This document shows, piece by piece, positions 22,303 to 35,400 of a stretch of 64,000 nt of DNA. This DNA is from Syngnathus acus (taxonomy: Eukaryota; Chordata; Actinopteri; Syngnathiformes; Syngnathidae). Location: positions 1,679,476-1,743,475 of the forward strand of contig NC_051089.1 of assembly GCF_901709675.1 (NCBI RefSeq), in the 5' to 3' direction. The translations under genes and the position numbers were made by a program. Position 1 is the stretch's first letter, and every line of letters begins with the position of its first letter. The notes beneath the pieces were generated by a model. That model made no database searches, was not told the origin of the DNA, and saw only the letters and a list, made by a program, of their open reading frames with translations.

Positions 22303-22368
22303 AACAATCCATCCATCCATCCAGCAAGGAAGCCTGAGATCAGCCTTGGGCGAGAGGCGGGCGAGACC
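22303..22368 (-). mobile_element. Truncated SINE/L2 tail, minus orientation
   Basis: (CCAT)n at 22307-22323 followed by gagatcagccttgggcgaga is the reverse complement of the common fish SINE/LINE 3' end (ataggctcc... ggatgg tail). Only the 3' portion remains. Confidence 0.35.
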
Positions 22369-22779
22369 CAAGACGGGCCAGAAGCCAACCACAAGAAGTC
22401 ATCAAACAGCGCAATGGTGGGCCAAAGCAGATTCTACCAAAACTGTGATGAACGGGTGTACTACTTATCTGTCATGGTTGGACGGTGTGTACATTTGTTG
22501 GTCTCCCTAAAGCCCGTCAGGTGTAAGATGGGGAGATATCTTCTGTGTCCTACTGTCAATTAAATAAAGTGTTAGAAGAGTTGGATGTCATGAATGTGCT
22601 GGTGGTGGTGTTGTAAATTGACAGTTTCTTTATGCCTGGGACTGTATGTCTTTTACAGAAGCTCAAAGGTCCTGAGGGATCCAGGATACGCTAGGCTGGT
22701 TCTTCCTCGGAGTGTAAATATAGTCAGCGTTCAAAGAGTTGGTCACAGAGTGCGAGACATTTGATTTTCACGAGTGCTG

Positions 22780-22960
22780 TCGCACAGCCTTAATCCTGAG
22801 GTCTCATCTCTGGCTTTGAATAATGAAATGTCCTGATTTAATGGTTGAAATTAATGAGGGGGCCATGACTAAACAGTAATCCCTGGAATGAATTAAAAGC
22901 TTTTGTGTTTTATTCAGTAACCACCCGGGCTGTTAATATGCTTCTGCAAGCCCTCTGTCA
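22780..22960. promoter_or_regulatory. Candidate conserved noncoding element with homeodomain-type sites
   Basis: It has no open frame and no repeat signature, but clusters TTAATGG, ATTAATGA, the bicoid-type TAATCC (22878-22883), GAATTAAA and TTAATATG in under 130 bp of complex sequence. Such clusters are typical of vertebrate developmental enhancers. This is inference only. Confidence 0.2.
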
Positions 22961-23305
22961 TCTTTCATGTTTGACTCAATCCTTCACGCACACGCACGCA
23001 CGCACGTACGCAGGAACGCGCCTGCGCTCGCCGCAGTAACTGCGACTACTATGAATTTGAATCAGTTCTGACAAACATGATTTGCATATTGGGGACTTCT
23101 GCAGTGAGGTTGAAACAGCTGGAAAAATCGCTGGAATATTTGTAGTTTTGTGCATCAGTTCCTTAGCAAAGTCACATTATTAAATACATCATGTCGTAAC
23201 ATTCGATTTAACATTGCAAACCTCAAAGAATGCGTCAGTGCACATTTATGCACCTTGGAAGTCTCCGGAACGCCGCTGGAATGATAAATCATACTTTGCA
23301 AAAGT

Positions 23306-23392
23306 TCATCTGGCCTTGTGATGATGGTGGTAGTCTCGGCTGTCAAATTCAGTGCGCCTTGCCTGCGTTTGCGTTTTCCTTTGAGGGTAAAA
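23306..23392 (-). CDS. Candidate terminal exon of the same minus-strand gene
   Basis: After a 141-nt intron (23393-23533), a compact size usual in teleosts, ctaatttgcag leads into a phase-0 frame of 28 codons ending in TGA at 23308-23306. It is basic and His-rich (RKTQTQARRTEFDSRDYHHH). Its phase matches the exon at 23534-23660. Another frame is open longer, to about 23155, with a phase that does not fit. No AATAAA is seen close by. Confidence 0.25.
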   Translation of the reverse strand, partial: FYPQRKTQTQARRTEFDSRDYHHHHKAR

Positions 23393-23533
23393 CTGCAAAT
23401 TAGATCCACTTCACCGGCTTTAATTTGAAATACTGAAGATTATAAAACACAGAAGGATGTTTCTCTGCATCTTTGATGTCAATAGATAAACAGAATACAG
23501 CCGTAGGAAAATAATTGCATGGTTATGTCTTAC

Positions 23534-23660
23534 AGGTGGTGCCGGCGTAGCGATCGACGATTCCTCAACCGGAGTGATAGACGTGAGCGGTGAAAAGGTC
23601 ATTTCTCTGCAAATAGTCAACATTGCCGGAGTCAATCCCATGATAGCAGCGTTGATAACT
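23534..23660 (-). CDS. Candidate coding exon (minus, first of a linked pair)
   Basis: On the minus strand gatttcattttccag (ending at 23661) precedes 127 nt, and the exon closes with CCT and a GTAAGA donor (23533-23528). One frame gives 42 open codons after a split base (AIMGLTPAMLTICREMTFSP in the middle) and ends in phase 0. A second frame is open for 31 codons from the first base and then stops (HGIDSGNVDYLQRNDLFTAH), so it could instead be a terminal exon. Several CpGs lie in an otherwise CpG-poor area. The product is unrecognised. Confidence 0.3.
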
Positions 23661-24969
23661 CTGGAAAATGAAATCTCTTGCTGCCTGTCATGCATTACTG
23701 TTTCACGGCCACTGGCGTTAATTCATTATGGAATAACCAGGCAGAGATTATAGCTTTGTGTTCTTTGACAATGTCACGCAGGCAGGCCTGCGCCATCCAG
23801 ATAATTATGAGTCGAGAGCTACTGCCCCAGAATGAGAACGCTCTCAGAGCTCATCTCATTCTTCTGAATGGGCTTCTGTCGGGTCTTGACAAAGAGTGAC
23901 CTTGTGCTTGGAAAATCACACTGAATTAAGCATGGAGCAGATATCACTTATGTACCCTAGCTGCATTCCTCTGGAGAGCCCAGAGTCATCTTTCAAAAAT
24001 GAATCAACTCAAACGGGCAAAATTATTCTCTCTCTACTCCCCAAGGGGGCTAGGGGGGTGGTGGGGTGGGGTCCCGCCACACCAAAGTAGAATGCCAACT
24101 TTTTCCACACCTTTCACTTTGGAGTTGTCTTTTTGAAGCCCAAAAAGACACAAGTGTCATCTTGTATAAAGTGTTTTTTTTGTGCGACTGCTATTTGGCA
24201 AAATAGTGAAAGTAAAATAATGTTCTTCATGAGATGAAGTGGAAAAATAAGTTTTGTTAAATTGTTAAGAGCTGTGATTATTATGGGTGCGCAGCTCTCT
24301 AATATACTTTGTAAGAAGTTTGGATTGGTACGACAACAGTAAAACTGGGTGTGATACGATTCATTTTAAAGTAGAACGATTCGAATCGGTTTGATTCAGT
24401 GGGATTACGATTCAAGTCAGTACGGCCCAGTTTGAGGGTATGATGCAATAACTTTCTTGGTGTACAATGAATACACTTGTCAAATGATTCGATGCGTACA
24501 GTGTCTCGATACATGGAGTGCGATATGGTTCAAGAACAATATTTTGCATTTTAAAGTGTAATGGTTTGATTCGGTTCAGTTTAACGCAGCCACATCTTAA
24601 TCAAAACCAATTTTCCGATTCAAATCGGTTTTCGTGACACCACTTGCGTTTCATATCAGCGTTCTTCTGGATTGTGATCTCTCATCTGTTTAATCCAATT
24701 TGAGCAAAGTGATTGCATGTTCAGAATTTTTCTTTCACAGCCACTCGGAGCAAATGAAAAGCTAATTGTTTCTTCTACACTCTGGCTGATTGCAGTTGTT
24801 GAAGGCAACCTGCAGGCACTCACTGGCTCTCTTCAGGGTGCAAATAAAGATCGTATTACTGCTTAATTGAACATTCAACCAGAGAGCTGGTCACTCGTTT
24901 TGTCACATACGTGAATGAATTAAGTTTTTAATTATTGTGTAAGCGATATAAGAAAAGAACAACTAAACA

Positions 24970-24971
<2 letters not shown>

Positions 24972-25007
<36 letters not shown>

Positions 25008-25030
25008 GTATATACGTGTATATATGTATA
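24972..25030. repeat. (AT)n microsatellite
   Basis: Pure AT to 25006, then tatacgtatatacgtgtata interruptions. Confidence 0.95.
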
Positions 25031-25855
25031 TTTTAAATATTTTTAGATATAATACAAGCTTAAATAAAATCAAATTGGATGCATATATTTGAATCTTTAT
25101 GTCGGCCTCTCGGGTAGTAGTCTTACTACCATGTACCCCAAGAGCTCCTAAGCTCTTGCGCAATGATACTTTTGGATAGTAAGGGTGTGACCATGATGTC
25201 AAGCATACTCTAAACTTAAGATGCCTTTCCACCCGAGAGAAACAACCTTGGCTCCAACTTCCAATTTCCTCTCCATCCTGTCAACAGTGATGTTTTTCTG
25301 ATGTGTGATAGTCTTCTCAGTTGGGGAGTAAAACTCTACCCTCGCCTCGACCGGAGCTCAGCAAATAATGGCAAGGTGCATTACATGTGGTAACCTTGGA
25401 AACAGTTATAAGAGCTACTACATCAGTTCTTCCACTGAGTCGCTTCCTTGGAAGATAGTCAAAGAAATGAAATGGACTAAACTGTATTGACCCAACTTTC
25501 TCACTCATGGGTATTAGTACTTACGGTTAACAACTGCTGACTTGATTGTTTATGCAAATAGATGACAAGATGATCGATGATAGCGACCAGGATTCGACCT
25601 GCCAAAAAAAAAAAAAAAACATGGGTAGGAAAACTACGTTTTAAATTTGCAATCCTTTTGATATCCAAGAAGCTGGCGCAAACACTTCCAGTACAAATTG
25701 TAGTTTGATGCAACTCAAAAACGAAAAGCTGGCAAACATTTGAAGTGCATCAACAGAGGCACCTCAGGCCTAAATTTTAATAAACACTTAACGAGCATAT
25801 ATACTTGGGAGCTTAAGATCAGGGGATGCTTTGAGAATAATTGTCAATTTTTGTC

Positions 25856-25912
25856 GATGTGAAGCCCTTTGAGACTGCTTGTGATTTAGGGCTATACAAA
25901 TAAACTTGATCT
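25856..25912 (+). mobile_element. L2-type LINE 3' tail
   Basis: gaagccctttgagactgctt followed by agggctatacaaataaactt is the stereotyped 3' UTR end of fish L2-like elements (from memory). It is 5'-truncated. Confidence 0.35.
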
Positions 25913-26264
25913 ACTTAGGTAGATGCACATTTCAAGTTAAAAAAAATCTGTTTAACCTGAGCAGCTGCGTTGCGATTACAACTCATACGCTGATAAATGT
26001 TTGCCTATGTTGAACGGTTTGATAGTCATGTAATCACAACAAGCGCAGTATGTGACAGCAGCCCGTGTGAGGAAAAAAAAAAAACCCACAGCAACATTCT
26101 TTTAACAGCAATCAAACGCAATTTGCAGGTAATCTACTCTATCTGAAAGTTCCAAGTCACAAGAAGGAGTCATGCAATATGATAAAACTTCTTTCAACTT
26201 TGCATATCTGGCTTTTGTCAGTACACTGACATTGGCCGTTCACACGTCTGCTTCAAAGTCATGT

Positions 26265-26312
26265 CTGCCATGTGCAGTTTGCATGTTCTCTGTGCCCTTG
26301 CGTTTGTTTACA
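26265..26312 (+). mobile_element. SINE core fragment
   Basis: gtgcagtttgcatgttctct followed by gtgcccttgcgttt matches the SINE core near 17163-17200. No head or tail remains. Confidence 0.25.
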
Positions 26313-26616
26313 TTGGCTTTGAAATGGAACTCGAGTGTGCGCATCCCACAGCCTGAAAGGATAAGGTCGCTCCGGCTTTGAAATCATAAGAAACTCAATA
26401 ACAGGCAACAACTATGGCGAGAATGGCAATTCTTCTATATTCATCTCAACTTTATGTTTTGAAGACAAACTTGCAATTGCGTTGAAGGTGAAAGCACTCA
26501 CCATCACAATTGTGTTAAATGGAAAAGCAACTTCAACCTTCTCCAACTTGGGAGTCTGAATTGCACAGAGCACCACCTATTATTTTATCCCTACACGATC
26601 AAATACAGTACATCGC

Positions 26617-26785
26617 AATTTATATGTATTTATATTTATATTATTTATTTTATTCTATTATATATATATTTATACGTATTATATTTTTATGTCATATTAT
26701 TTATATATATTATATTTTATATTATATATATTATATATATTTATATTATTTTATTATATTTATATTATATTTATATTTCGATAGT
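26617..26785. repeat. AT-only low-complexity tract
   Basis: About 170 bases of TATATT/TTTATA mixtures with almost no G or C. Confidence 0.9.
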
Positions 26786-27975
26786 GGTGATAGCGCCGCT
26801 TCGACAAAAGTCATGCATCAAAAAATATTGAGATTGCACTACTTTTACCTATTTGCTCTCTAACCCCCCCCACCCTCACCTCAATCCTGTTTGAGGTTGT
26901 AATGCATGTTATTCACTCCTACGCTAACATGTCATCTTACATCATGAAGGCTAATCCAGATTCAATAGTTAAGCATCCTTGTACAAATTCATCTAACGAA
27001 ACACAGCTACACATAACGAGATTTCAACTCAAAACGCCCACTCGCTGGCTTTTACTCTGCGATCTCATTTCACCTGCATTCAACAAGCTTCAAATCTCAT
27101 CAAATTCTATCACGACCATGCCCCTCCCCTCACGCTCACAAACAACATTGTGTGTGACTTTTCAGCTTCCAGTGGCTGCCGGAAACATAAAATTTTCCAT
27201 TTGAATTAACATAAACAATAATAACGGCAGAATTTTTTGTTCCCGTAATGATGCATTCATTTAACCTGTAACTTTGCCTCAACCCTCCTCCTCGTGTGAA
27301 CTTTAACCCTTTTCTTTCTTTAACCTCCGAATCAAGTCTTAACCCTCCGAGTGGCCTTTCAAAGTGTCTCATGAATATATTGCGAAGAGACTGCAGCACC
27401 AGCGCTGCTTCTCTGCATATTTATCCAAGCACACGTTGCGAAGCCTTTAGCATAGCACACACGCACAAATTAAATCAATGCAGACACAAGATGGAAGTGA
27501 AGGACAAAATAAGATCTTGTATAATTAGACAGGGAGCGCTTTGATTGTTTGCTTTCAGATGTCACTCGATACCCACTGGGGTGTTCGCTGTGTTGACACC
27601 ACGGATGTCACACCACCATCATGAAAAATATGAACCTCGCTGTTTAATGATCATATTGTTATTCCAAAAGGGTAGAATCAAGGCAAGGTGATACATTAAT
27701 GACAATGTTAGAACCAAAACAGAAGTCAATTCTAAGAAAAGTTCACAGCTTTTGTTGTGTGAGGATCCTCGGCTCGAAGCTTAAGATGTACACGAACGAG
27801 TTTGCGGAATTGAACGTATGTGCGAACACAAAAATTAAAAATTCGCTTGACTTCACAACAACAAATGCAGTTTGAACAAGTAGAAGATCAATGTTTGGGT
27901 CAAACACGTCACTTATATCACAAACGTGCTTATTATTTAAAAAAAAATGAATAGAAATAAAAATTGCTAACAATA

Positions 27976-28114
27976 TCTCTATTTTTTAAAAGTGAAAACA
28001 ATTTGAAATTTTGGAATTGACAGATGAATTTGATGCACAATTTGTCTTTGCAAGCCACCTAAAATGATGTGGCGGGCCGTATCTGGCCCCTGGGCCTTGA
28101 CTTTGACACCCGTG
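27976..28114. mobile_element. hAT-like fragment, copy B
   Basis: Same family and orientation as 20265-20402. It is better conserved at the end (gcgggccgtatctggcccct, ttgactttgacacccgtg). Confidence 0.5.
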
Positions 28115-29298
28115 TTGTACATGAATGAAATCATACCAAAATTCAAACTTGTAATACAAGCTCATGTAAAAAGAACGAAAATCAATCAATAAGTGCCCCA
28201 ATCAATATGACACATGATCATGTATGTAAACGTGGCACTCAGGCAGAGATCTGCCTGGTTAGGACTTGAGTAAACAGATCTTTAGTAGACGGAGGCTGAG
28301 AAAACTTTACGACTTTACCGTTTCCATTTTCTTCCTTTGCATTCGGAATGAGTCGTAATAAGTAGATATCCAGCAAAGCGTATTTAGCTGTAAATATATT
28401 ATCTCTCTACTACAAGACAACCAGCAAAAAAGATTTATTATTTCATAGTTTGGACCCTACAGTGATTGTGCAAGCCTGGGCCTATAAAGCACAGCAATAA
28501 CAAGCAAGTAATTACTTGATAGATTTTCTTTTGGGGACCTCACATTTTGCACTTTATCATGGTCATTAATTTATAATGCATCTGATTTACTTTGTAGTTT
28601 TAGTTCATTGTTATTCCTCTAAACAGGAAAATGTGTTCTGGAAAATAATCATACCTTTCTGACTGATCGTGCTTCAGTGATTGAAAGAATAGGAGACTAT
28701 TATCTTAGAAATTATTGATGAAACGCCGTCCCATGCAGAGCGTATCTTAGTAATGGCCCCATTTATTGTAATCCCTGCAGAAATGGGAAGATGCAAAAAT
28801 CAAAAAAAATAATTGAAGATGAGGATTGCACCCTTGGGAATGTGGCCAATTTAGTGTCATTGCATCATTGCTCGATTAGCGCATCATCTTGAACTGAAAT
28901 AATAATAATAAAAATCATGCCTAGTTGAATCATTGCATACATACATACAACGTATCAGTACCAGTGCACCTATGTTGAAAAATGTTTGTACTTTGATTGA
29001 GTGCACTGGATGGAATCTAGTGAGTGATGGCGCTGCAATTATGCATAATTATAACAGAGGAGAATATTAACAAGCATTAATGGGAGTACCTGTCTCTGAC
29101 ATTTCACATATCACGTATATACTCTACATTCATATATCAAAAGATTATGTACATATGTGGGAGAAGTTTTTGTTACAAAAAAAAAAGATATAGGTATGCT
29201 ATGTATTTCCCACAAGTTCTTCCTTCCTCACATACATACATCAGATATGGCAAGTGTATTTTTCTCCCAATATAACAATTTTTTTAAAATTATTTTTG

Positions 29299-29610
29299 TT
29301 ATTCCGAATATTCAAATATTACAAATAACACAAAGCTTCCTGTTTGTTTTCAGACAAAGTCTTTGCCTAAAACCAAAACAAAATTGAAGAAGCAAAATAA
29401 ACCTGCCGAGATAAAAAAAATATATGTAAAATATTGCTACACAGCTTTTTCAAAATATTACAATTTGGCAGTTACTTCAAGATTCCAACCCCTAGTTGCC
29501 AGCGCCTGAGGAAAGTCAAATATTTGTGCCCTGAAACGTGTAGACTTAGCTGCTACCATGACCGGGTAGTAATGGGAGGGAGTTGTGAAGCAATTACAGC
29601 AAGTGGGGAG
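29299..29610. repeat. Diverged duplication, copy B
   Basis: Collinear with 17661-18110 through gaatattcaaatattacaaa, cttcctgtttgtttt, aaaccaaaacaaaattga, gcctgaggaaag and atgggagggagttgtg. It may be an unclassified dispersed repeat or an old segmental copy. Confidence 0.65.
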
Positions 29611-32292
29611 GGAGCGAGGCGGCCGGCGCTGTCTCGCTCATCCCGAGAAGTCATGACCACTCTGGCAATTAATGCATTTTTTCCTTTTCTTTGCAAATGG
29701 TGTCATTTCTTAAAGGCTTAAGTGGACTGTATAATTTCCTGAACTTTTGTTTTGTCCACTATTCTGGAAAATCCACATGCGACACAATTTGCGATACAAT
29801 AAATGTAATATGAAATAAATACACAAAATAAAGCAAATACTATTCCTACTACTACAACAACAGTGTAAAAAAATGAAAAAATTTTGGGGGTGGGGTTAAA
29901 ACAGTCATTTGATTTGGAACAACTCTGAAATATAAATTACTATCATTTGTAAAACATATATAATTCTAATAATAATTCAAAGCCTTAAACATATTTTAAA
30001 CTGTCTGGTTAGCATCTCTGCTTGATTCTCTTTCCTTTTCGGTGACAGGAGGCCATTCATCAAAGCTAACAAGCGTACTCTTTAACGGACCGTGGTAGGT
30101 ATACGATAACAACGGCAATGAACAGGAGCCCTTTGCCTTCACGTTGGAGAACTAATAAAGCAGTCATTACTCAGAGACGCATGCAGCTTTTCTCGCGGTG
30201 TGACATTCATTAAATCTTTTACGTGTTAATTGCATCATGTTCAGTGTCTTGACGTTGCCTCTGCCCTTCTTTGCAAACGCAGCCTCGTACCGATAATTAT
30301 GTCAAGGTGACACGCGTTTTCAAAGCTTGACATTCGAAGTACATATACTGTACAAATTTAGCGTTATACGTTGAAGGCTTTGTATTTTCTGGGTGGTTGC
30401 GATATACTTGCCGTCTAAATGAACATTATTCTTGATTCACCTTTGGGGATTTGCATGTGAGGTAGAAGGCGCTCATCTTCTTCGGAGTGCATAGGTTAAT
30501 TTAGTTTCCTTACAGAATGGGAGTGCCTTAGTCTTTAACATTTAATCCAAAGGGAGTTACTTTTCAAGAAGCCAAAAGGGTGTGTGAAGGGTAATAAATC
30601 CCCAGCTCGAATCTCCAGAGCCTAACGGAGATTTCAGCACATGCTAAAAACCCGGGGCCTTAGGCTACAATGCCAGAGAAATAGTGGCTACGTATACTGC
30701 TCACCTGAATAATGTACAAGGTGAAAGGGGTCAGGATGGAATTTCCATTTCTATGAAATGTGGAGAAAGTCGGGGCAGGTGGAGGTCTTATGCAATTATT
30801 TCCTTCGTAACACAACAGAAGCGCGCTAATTACTTTTCCTTGACATACGCTAAGGTTTATGGCTGCATTTATATCAGATTTTAACATTCATGAGCCAGAG
30901 TAGTATATTAGCCATTAAATGATCAGATAAGTGTAAAATAAATACTAAAATTAAAACAATAATGTCAGCATTCTACACAACGTGGTTAGACTTTGACTTC
31001 AGTGTTCACCCTCAATTTCTTTGTTGTATTATTCGTCTCTTCAATTTGCCAACCATTTTTTTCCCCCTAATCTCCCAGCGTAATTGTCAGATTTTTTTTT
31101 CTTTCTTTCATGAAATGCATATAAGGTGTGGCTTTGGGATTCAAAGCTTCTACAATGACTGATAAGGCACCTTTTTGACCTGCAGCACTAAGGGCATTCT
31201 CACTCTTCTCATTATAATGCAGCTGAACACGTCTCTCGACCAAAGTGTTAGTCAGTCCTCACGGCACAGGAAGCTGGTCATGCCGATGGACTGTTCAATC
31301 CTTTTTTTCCCCCACCCCTTCTTTTTACAATTCTTTTTCATCAGCCTCATTAAATTCCCAGACAAATATCCTGAAGGTATATCCACGGAAAATAAAGGCT
31401 GAATAATGAAAGCGCTTTCAGCGTGTGCTGGAAGCTATGCTACTCTCATCATATAAAGGAAACTGTTGCTTTGTATTGTAAAGTGGATTTTTCAGAGAAA
31501 CGATACTTAAGTAGCTCGTTTTCAAACTGTTGTGCTTCCGTTGCATACAATTATGTTCACTGTCATCCAACTCCTGTGTCTTCTGTAGATTTATCAAATG
31601 GAGCATGCAAGGGCCCAGGAAACAACACAACATGCCGCAATATGCTTTTCAAGCTTTAAATGACAACAGGCAGTGCCGCAAATAATCAATACACAGATGA
31701 CGCCGCTTCATTGTTGCCGTGCAAGTCGTAATGAATTCATTGCAAAGATTAACTGTCAAACATTTGGTGTAAATAGAAACATGACCAGAAAAACTGACAC
31801 GGTCAACAGATAAAAGGTTTTAATTACTGAAATTATAGTGTAATTCCCCCCAACAGGTTTTCTCCCAAAGTTGTTCCCAAAGACAACACAGCGAGGCAAA
31901 ATCAGACATTTTCTGAAGCGTATGATGTTATTAGGGCAGAGAGAATGACCTTGATGTTTCCTTGGAACATTTCACCAAGCCCAAGGTGGCTTTTATTGTG
32001 ATGAATATTTGCCAGTGCAGACGGAATCATGGCTTATTTATTTACCCAGCGAGAGTTACCCGGCTACCTCGCCGTGACCTCATGCTGTGCTTCTCCTCTC
32101 CATTTGTCCACTCGCAGTTGCTCTGGTGGACAGGCAGCTGTCTCAGTTTTCTGGATACATTACTTTATGTTTGAGCTTAAAACCACTCTGCAGGGACTGA
32201 TTTTTGAATGGTTACATCCATGCGTAATGCGAATAACAAAACCGATATCTATTATAACAAAAGTTTGTATTGGCTGATTCGTATATGATTAA

Positions 32293-32408
32293 CATCCATC
32301 CATCCATCCATCCATCCATCCATCCATCCATCCATCCATCCATCCATCCATCCATCCATCCATCCATCCATCCATCCATCCATCCATCCATCCATCCATC
32401 CATCCATC
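32293..32408. repeat. (CATC)29 microsatellite
   Basis: 116 bases of uninterrupted CATC units. The open frames through it are artefacts. Possibly seeded by a (GGAT)n SINE/LINE tail. Confidence 0.97.
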
Positions 32409-35400
32409 ATAAATCAATGTAATAATTACAATATTTTAGTCTTCTTAATGTCAGGGATGACCTAAACCTGGCGCCAGATGTGATCCTCTTCTTTTTAACG
32501 CTTGCTGATCACCTCTCTTGTTCTGCGGCATTTCCAGCCAGTGCCACTTGCACCACTTGCCAGGCTTGTTGTCGCTACTAAGTTTGTCAGAATCTGCCTT
32601 TCAACACCCACCCACACCTTTGAGCTCTCTGCTACAACTACCTCATCTGTCGCCACACGTTTCAGGTCCTTGACTTCATGCCAGCAAAACTCCCTCAAAG
32701 CTAAATTTGTTATGAGCTAAGCTTAGTCTTTACAGGATGTCAATTTAAACACAAACAAAACTGACTCCGTGCTGACTGAAATGGGCGTATAATCTGAGTC
32801 CTCATGTATCTCTGAGTGTCACTAGAAAATCTGTTGATTTTTGTTCATTTTGTTCCAAGACTATTCATCCATCCATCTGTCCGTCCCTCCATCCAATCAT
32901 ATGTCTTGATCAAGTCTCGTTACATTTTCCGAAACTATCGAGCTCAACGGTGGTTTCTCAAACGGGTGGGGTATTTTCCCCCCGCTCTAAAGAAAGGCAA
33001 ACATTATACTGAAAGACAACCTTAAATCTCAGCGCTGTTCAGAAATGTTGAATCCGAGTGTGCATTCACATGAAAGGGAGGAAGATCTGAGGGTTGCCAT
33101 AAGCTGGGCTCTAGGGCCTTAACAGAGAGACCCTGAAGACATGCTGGGAATATTAGAGAATGATTGATACACACAGCTGGGGAATGGAGGCGAGCAAAGG
33201 AATGCTAAAGAGTTTTTATCACGGCCGCTCCTTTGAAATATGGTTTACAATCCTCCGCTCATCCCATTTTCCTTTAAGAACCTATAGATTAGAACAGCCG
33301 AGTGCCGAGCGTCTCTATAATGCTCATGAAAAACAACATGGTATTCAAGTACTCAGAAAAGAGTTATTTGTGGTCATAAAAATCTTGACAGCTCATTTTC
33401 ATGTTTACATGTTTATTTTCTGTTTATGTTAACTTTGAACGCCTTATTGGACAGCAGGCGGTAAGAATTTTGAATACATAAAAAAAAACTATAACAAAAC
33501 AAAACTATAACAAAAAGTCAGCAATATCGCTGAACTCGGGGTGAGCGAGTCTCTAAAAGTATTCAAACAATAGCAAATAAATGTTACCCGCAAAATAGCC
33601 GAACCTCTCACTATTAGGTTCCGTCGCGCTCCACGGCTGTGATTTAAAAAGCCTTAAAAGTTGCATTCACGTTAGTATTTGCTATCCCCTCGATCAATAC
33701 CCAACGTATGACTACAAGGCTGCGGTAGGCTTTTTGAGTGACCTTTTGTAACCTTGATCTGATCTCTGCTCACTAGGATATTCATTCGTGATCAATAAGC
33801 AATCAGAGAACTGGTCTCGGTACGCTTAGGCCAAGAAAAAGTGTTTACGAAGCAAGCAATCACCTTTTGCAAATCACTATTTTATTTGCCGTCATATGAC
33901 CTTAGCGTCACCCATATCAAAGTAGAAGACTGCCAGCATAATTTCCCCTTGCTTACCGAGTAATTGACCTCAGCGCATATAAGGCATCTTCACTGACTGA
34001 GGGACATTCACTGTGTTCATAATGTTACCTTAATGGCGCCCGCACCTTTATATCAGCACAAAGAGGAGCTGTTGGTAGCAAAACAACACCTTCAAAGCCT
34101 CGGAACGGTGCCGAGCTTCCAACAGGCCTTTCACCAACGCACTTGCAGCTTGTCAGCGCCATTATCCGTAGGACACAGTGTGACAAAAGCCATCATCAAT
34201 CTTACAGAGATGAACTCATTTAGTAGTTTTAATATTCACATGCAGTATTCAACAGGAGATGACATTCTGCTCCAATCTTGCAGCTGGAGCGTGGGTGTCG
34301 CCGTTTCCTAAATCAAAAGGAGCGCGAGCTGAAATCAGCCGTAAAATGTCATGTTCCTGCAAAGGGAATCTAATAAAGGGGCTGCGGTCTACTTGCTCTT
34401 TTTCCCCAACATCATTCTATGACGCGTCTTAACCCGCATCGCATTATTCCCACTCGTTACATGGATCCGGCATCTTTGTAACTACAAATCAGATTTACAT
34501 AATGCACTTTTTTTATTCATCATGTTTCGCTGCCTTCGGAGTCTTCTATGCTTTGTTCAACTTTAAAAGTACGGAGGTAGTCAACGCAGAAGCTAACGAA
34601 CAAAAAGCTTTCAACAGTGAAGTGTACAGTGCACCTTTGCTTGCTCCTACCATATTTGGCTTCATCATAGTAAACAGACGCCACTTTGCGTGGGTCCCAA
34701 CTTTTGATTAGCAGTCTCATGAAACATTACAAAAAGTATAATAAGCCTTTTCTTTGTCAAGTACTGGGAACATTGTTTCAAATTGAGTGCATAGCAGATG
34801 TCACACAAGAAAGATTCCAAAAGCACTTTTTTTTTTTTCTTTTTAATTATCTAACGCTAGTAGGGTCAGGTGATGTTGTCCTAATTGAAATGTTTTGCTA
34901 GCATAAAACAAATGTCAAATAAATGAACTCATTCAGCTGTGCTTTGCTTCAGTTGTCATTTCAAAATGTGTTTATGATATAGCAAATATTGGCTACACCA
35001 GTAACTATTGCTTCACATTAAATTCCGATTTTTCTAATGAATTCATGTATTTATGTCATCATTTAAGAGTTGTGGTTTGAAAATGAACATTTTCTAAGGG
35101 AAAATATTATATATTATTATTTTCAATATATATATATATTTACATAAATGCAATTTGAAAAATGTTTAACCTTAAATGTTATTAATAAAGTTAAAGGGGA
35201 CATATAGAAAACAGACTTCTTATTTGTTATTAGGCAAACAGCTGAGTGATGGTTACTACATTTGTCTTTAAAAAGTAAAAAGGTTTTGAGAAATTCTTTG
35301 CTGGTCCGCAAAGTATTACGACATCAAGTTTTGTAGTTTGTAAATGCTCTGAAACACAAATCCAGCGATGGCCAAAGGGACACAGGTGAAAACGTAATCT

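Larger units (their letters stand above)
18111..23305. other. Mostly noncoding
   Basis: Includes hAT copy A, the SINE tail remnant, and a GC/CpG-richer block at 20600-20910 open on both strands. (CACG)n-like sequence lies at 22989-23010. Otherwise nothing was seen. Confidence 0.45.
23661..29298. other. Mostly noncoding
   Basis: Repeated GATTCG/AATCGGTT words at 24330-24640 suggest an old unclassified repeat. Also the (AT)n and AT-only tracts, an A18 run at about 25602-25619, a LINE tail and hAT copy B. No gene seen. Confidence 0.45.

Noticed and set aside
25525-25598. Minus-strand exon-like segment with a GTAAGT donor
   Set aside because: Its acceptor is the poly(T) side of an A18 run and its phase does not fit the neighbouring minus-strand exon candidates.
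32212-32403. Repetitive MDGW ORF
   Set aside because: Translation of the CATC microsatellite.
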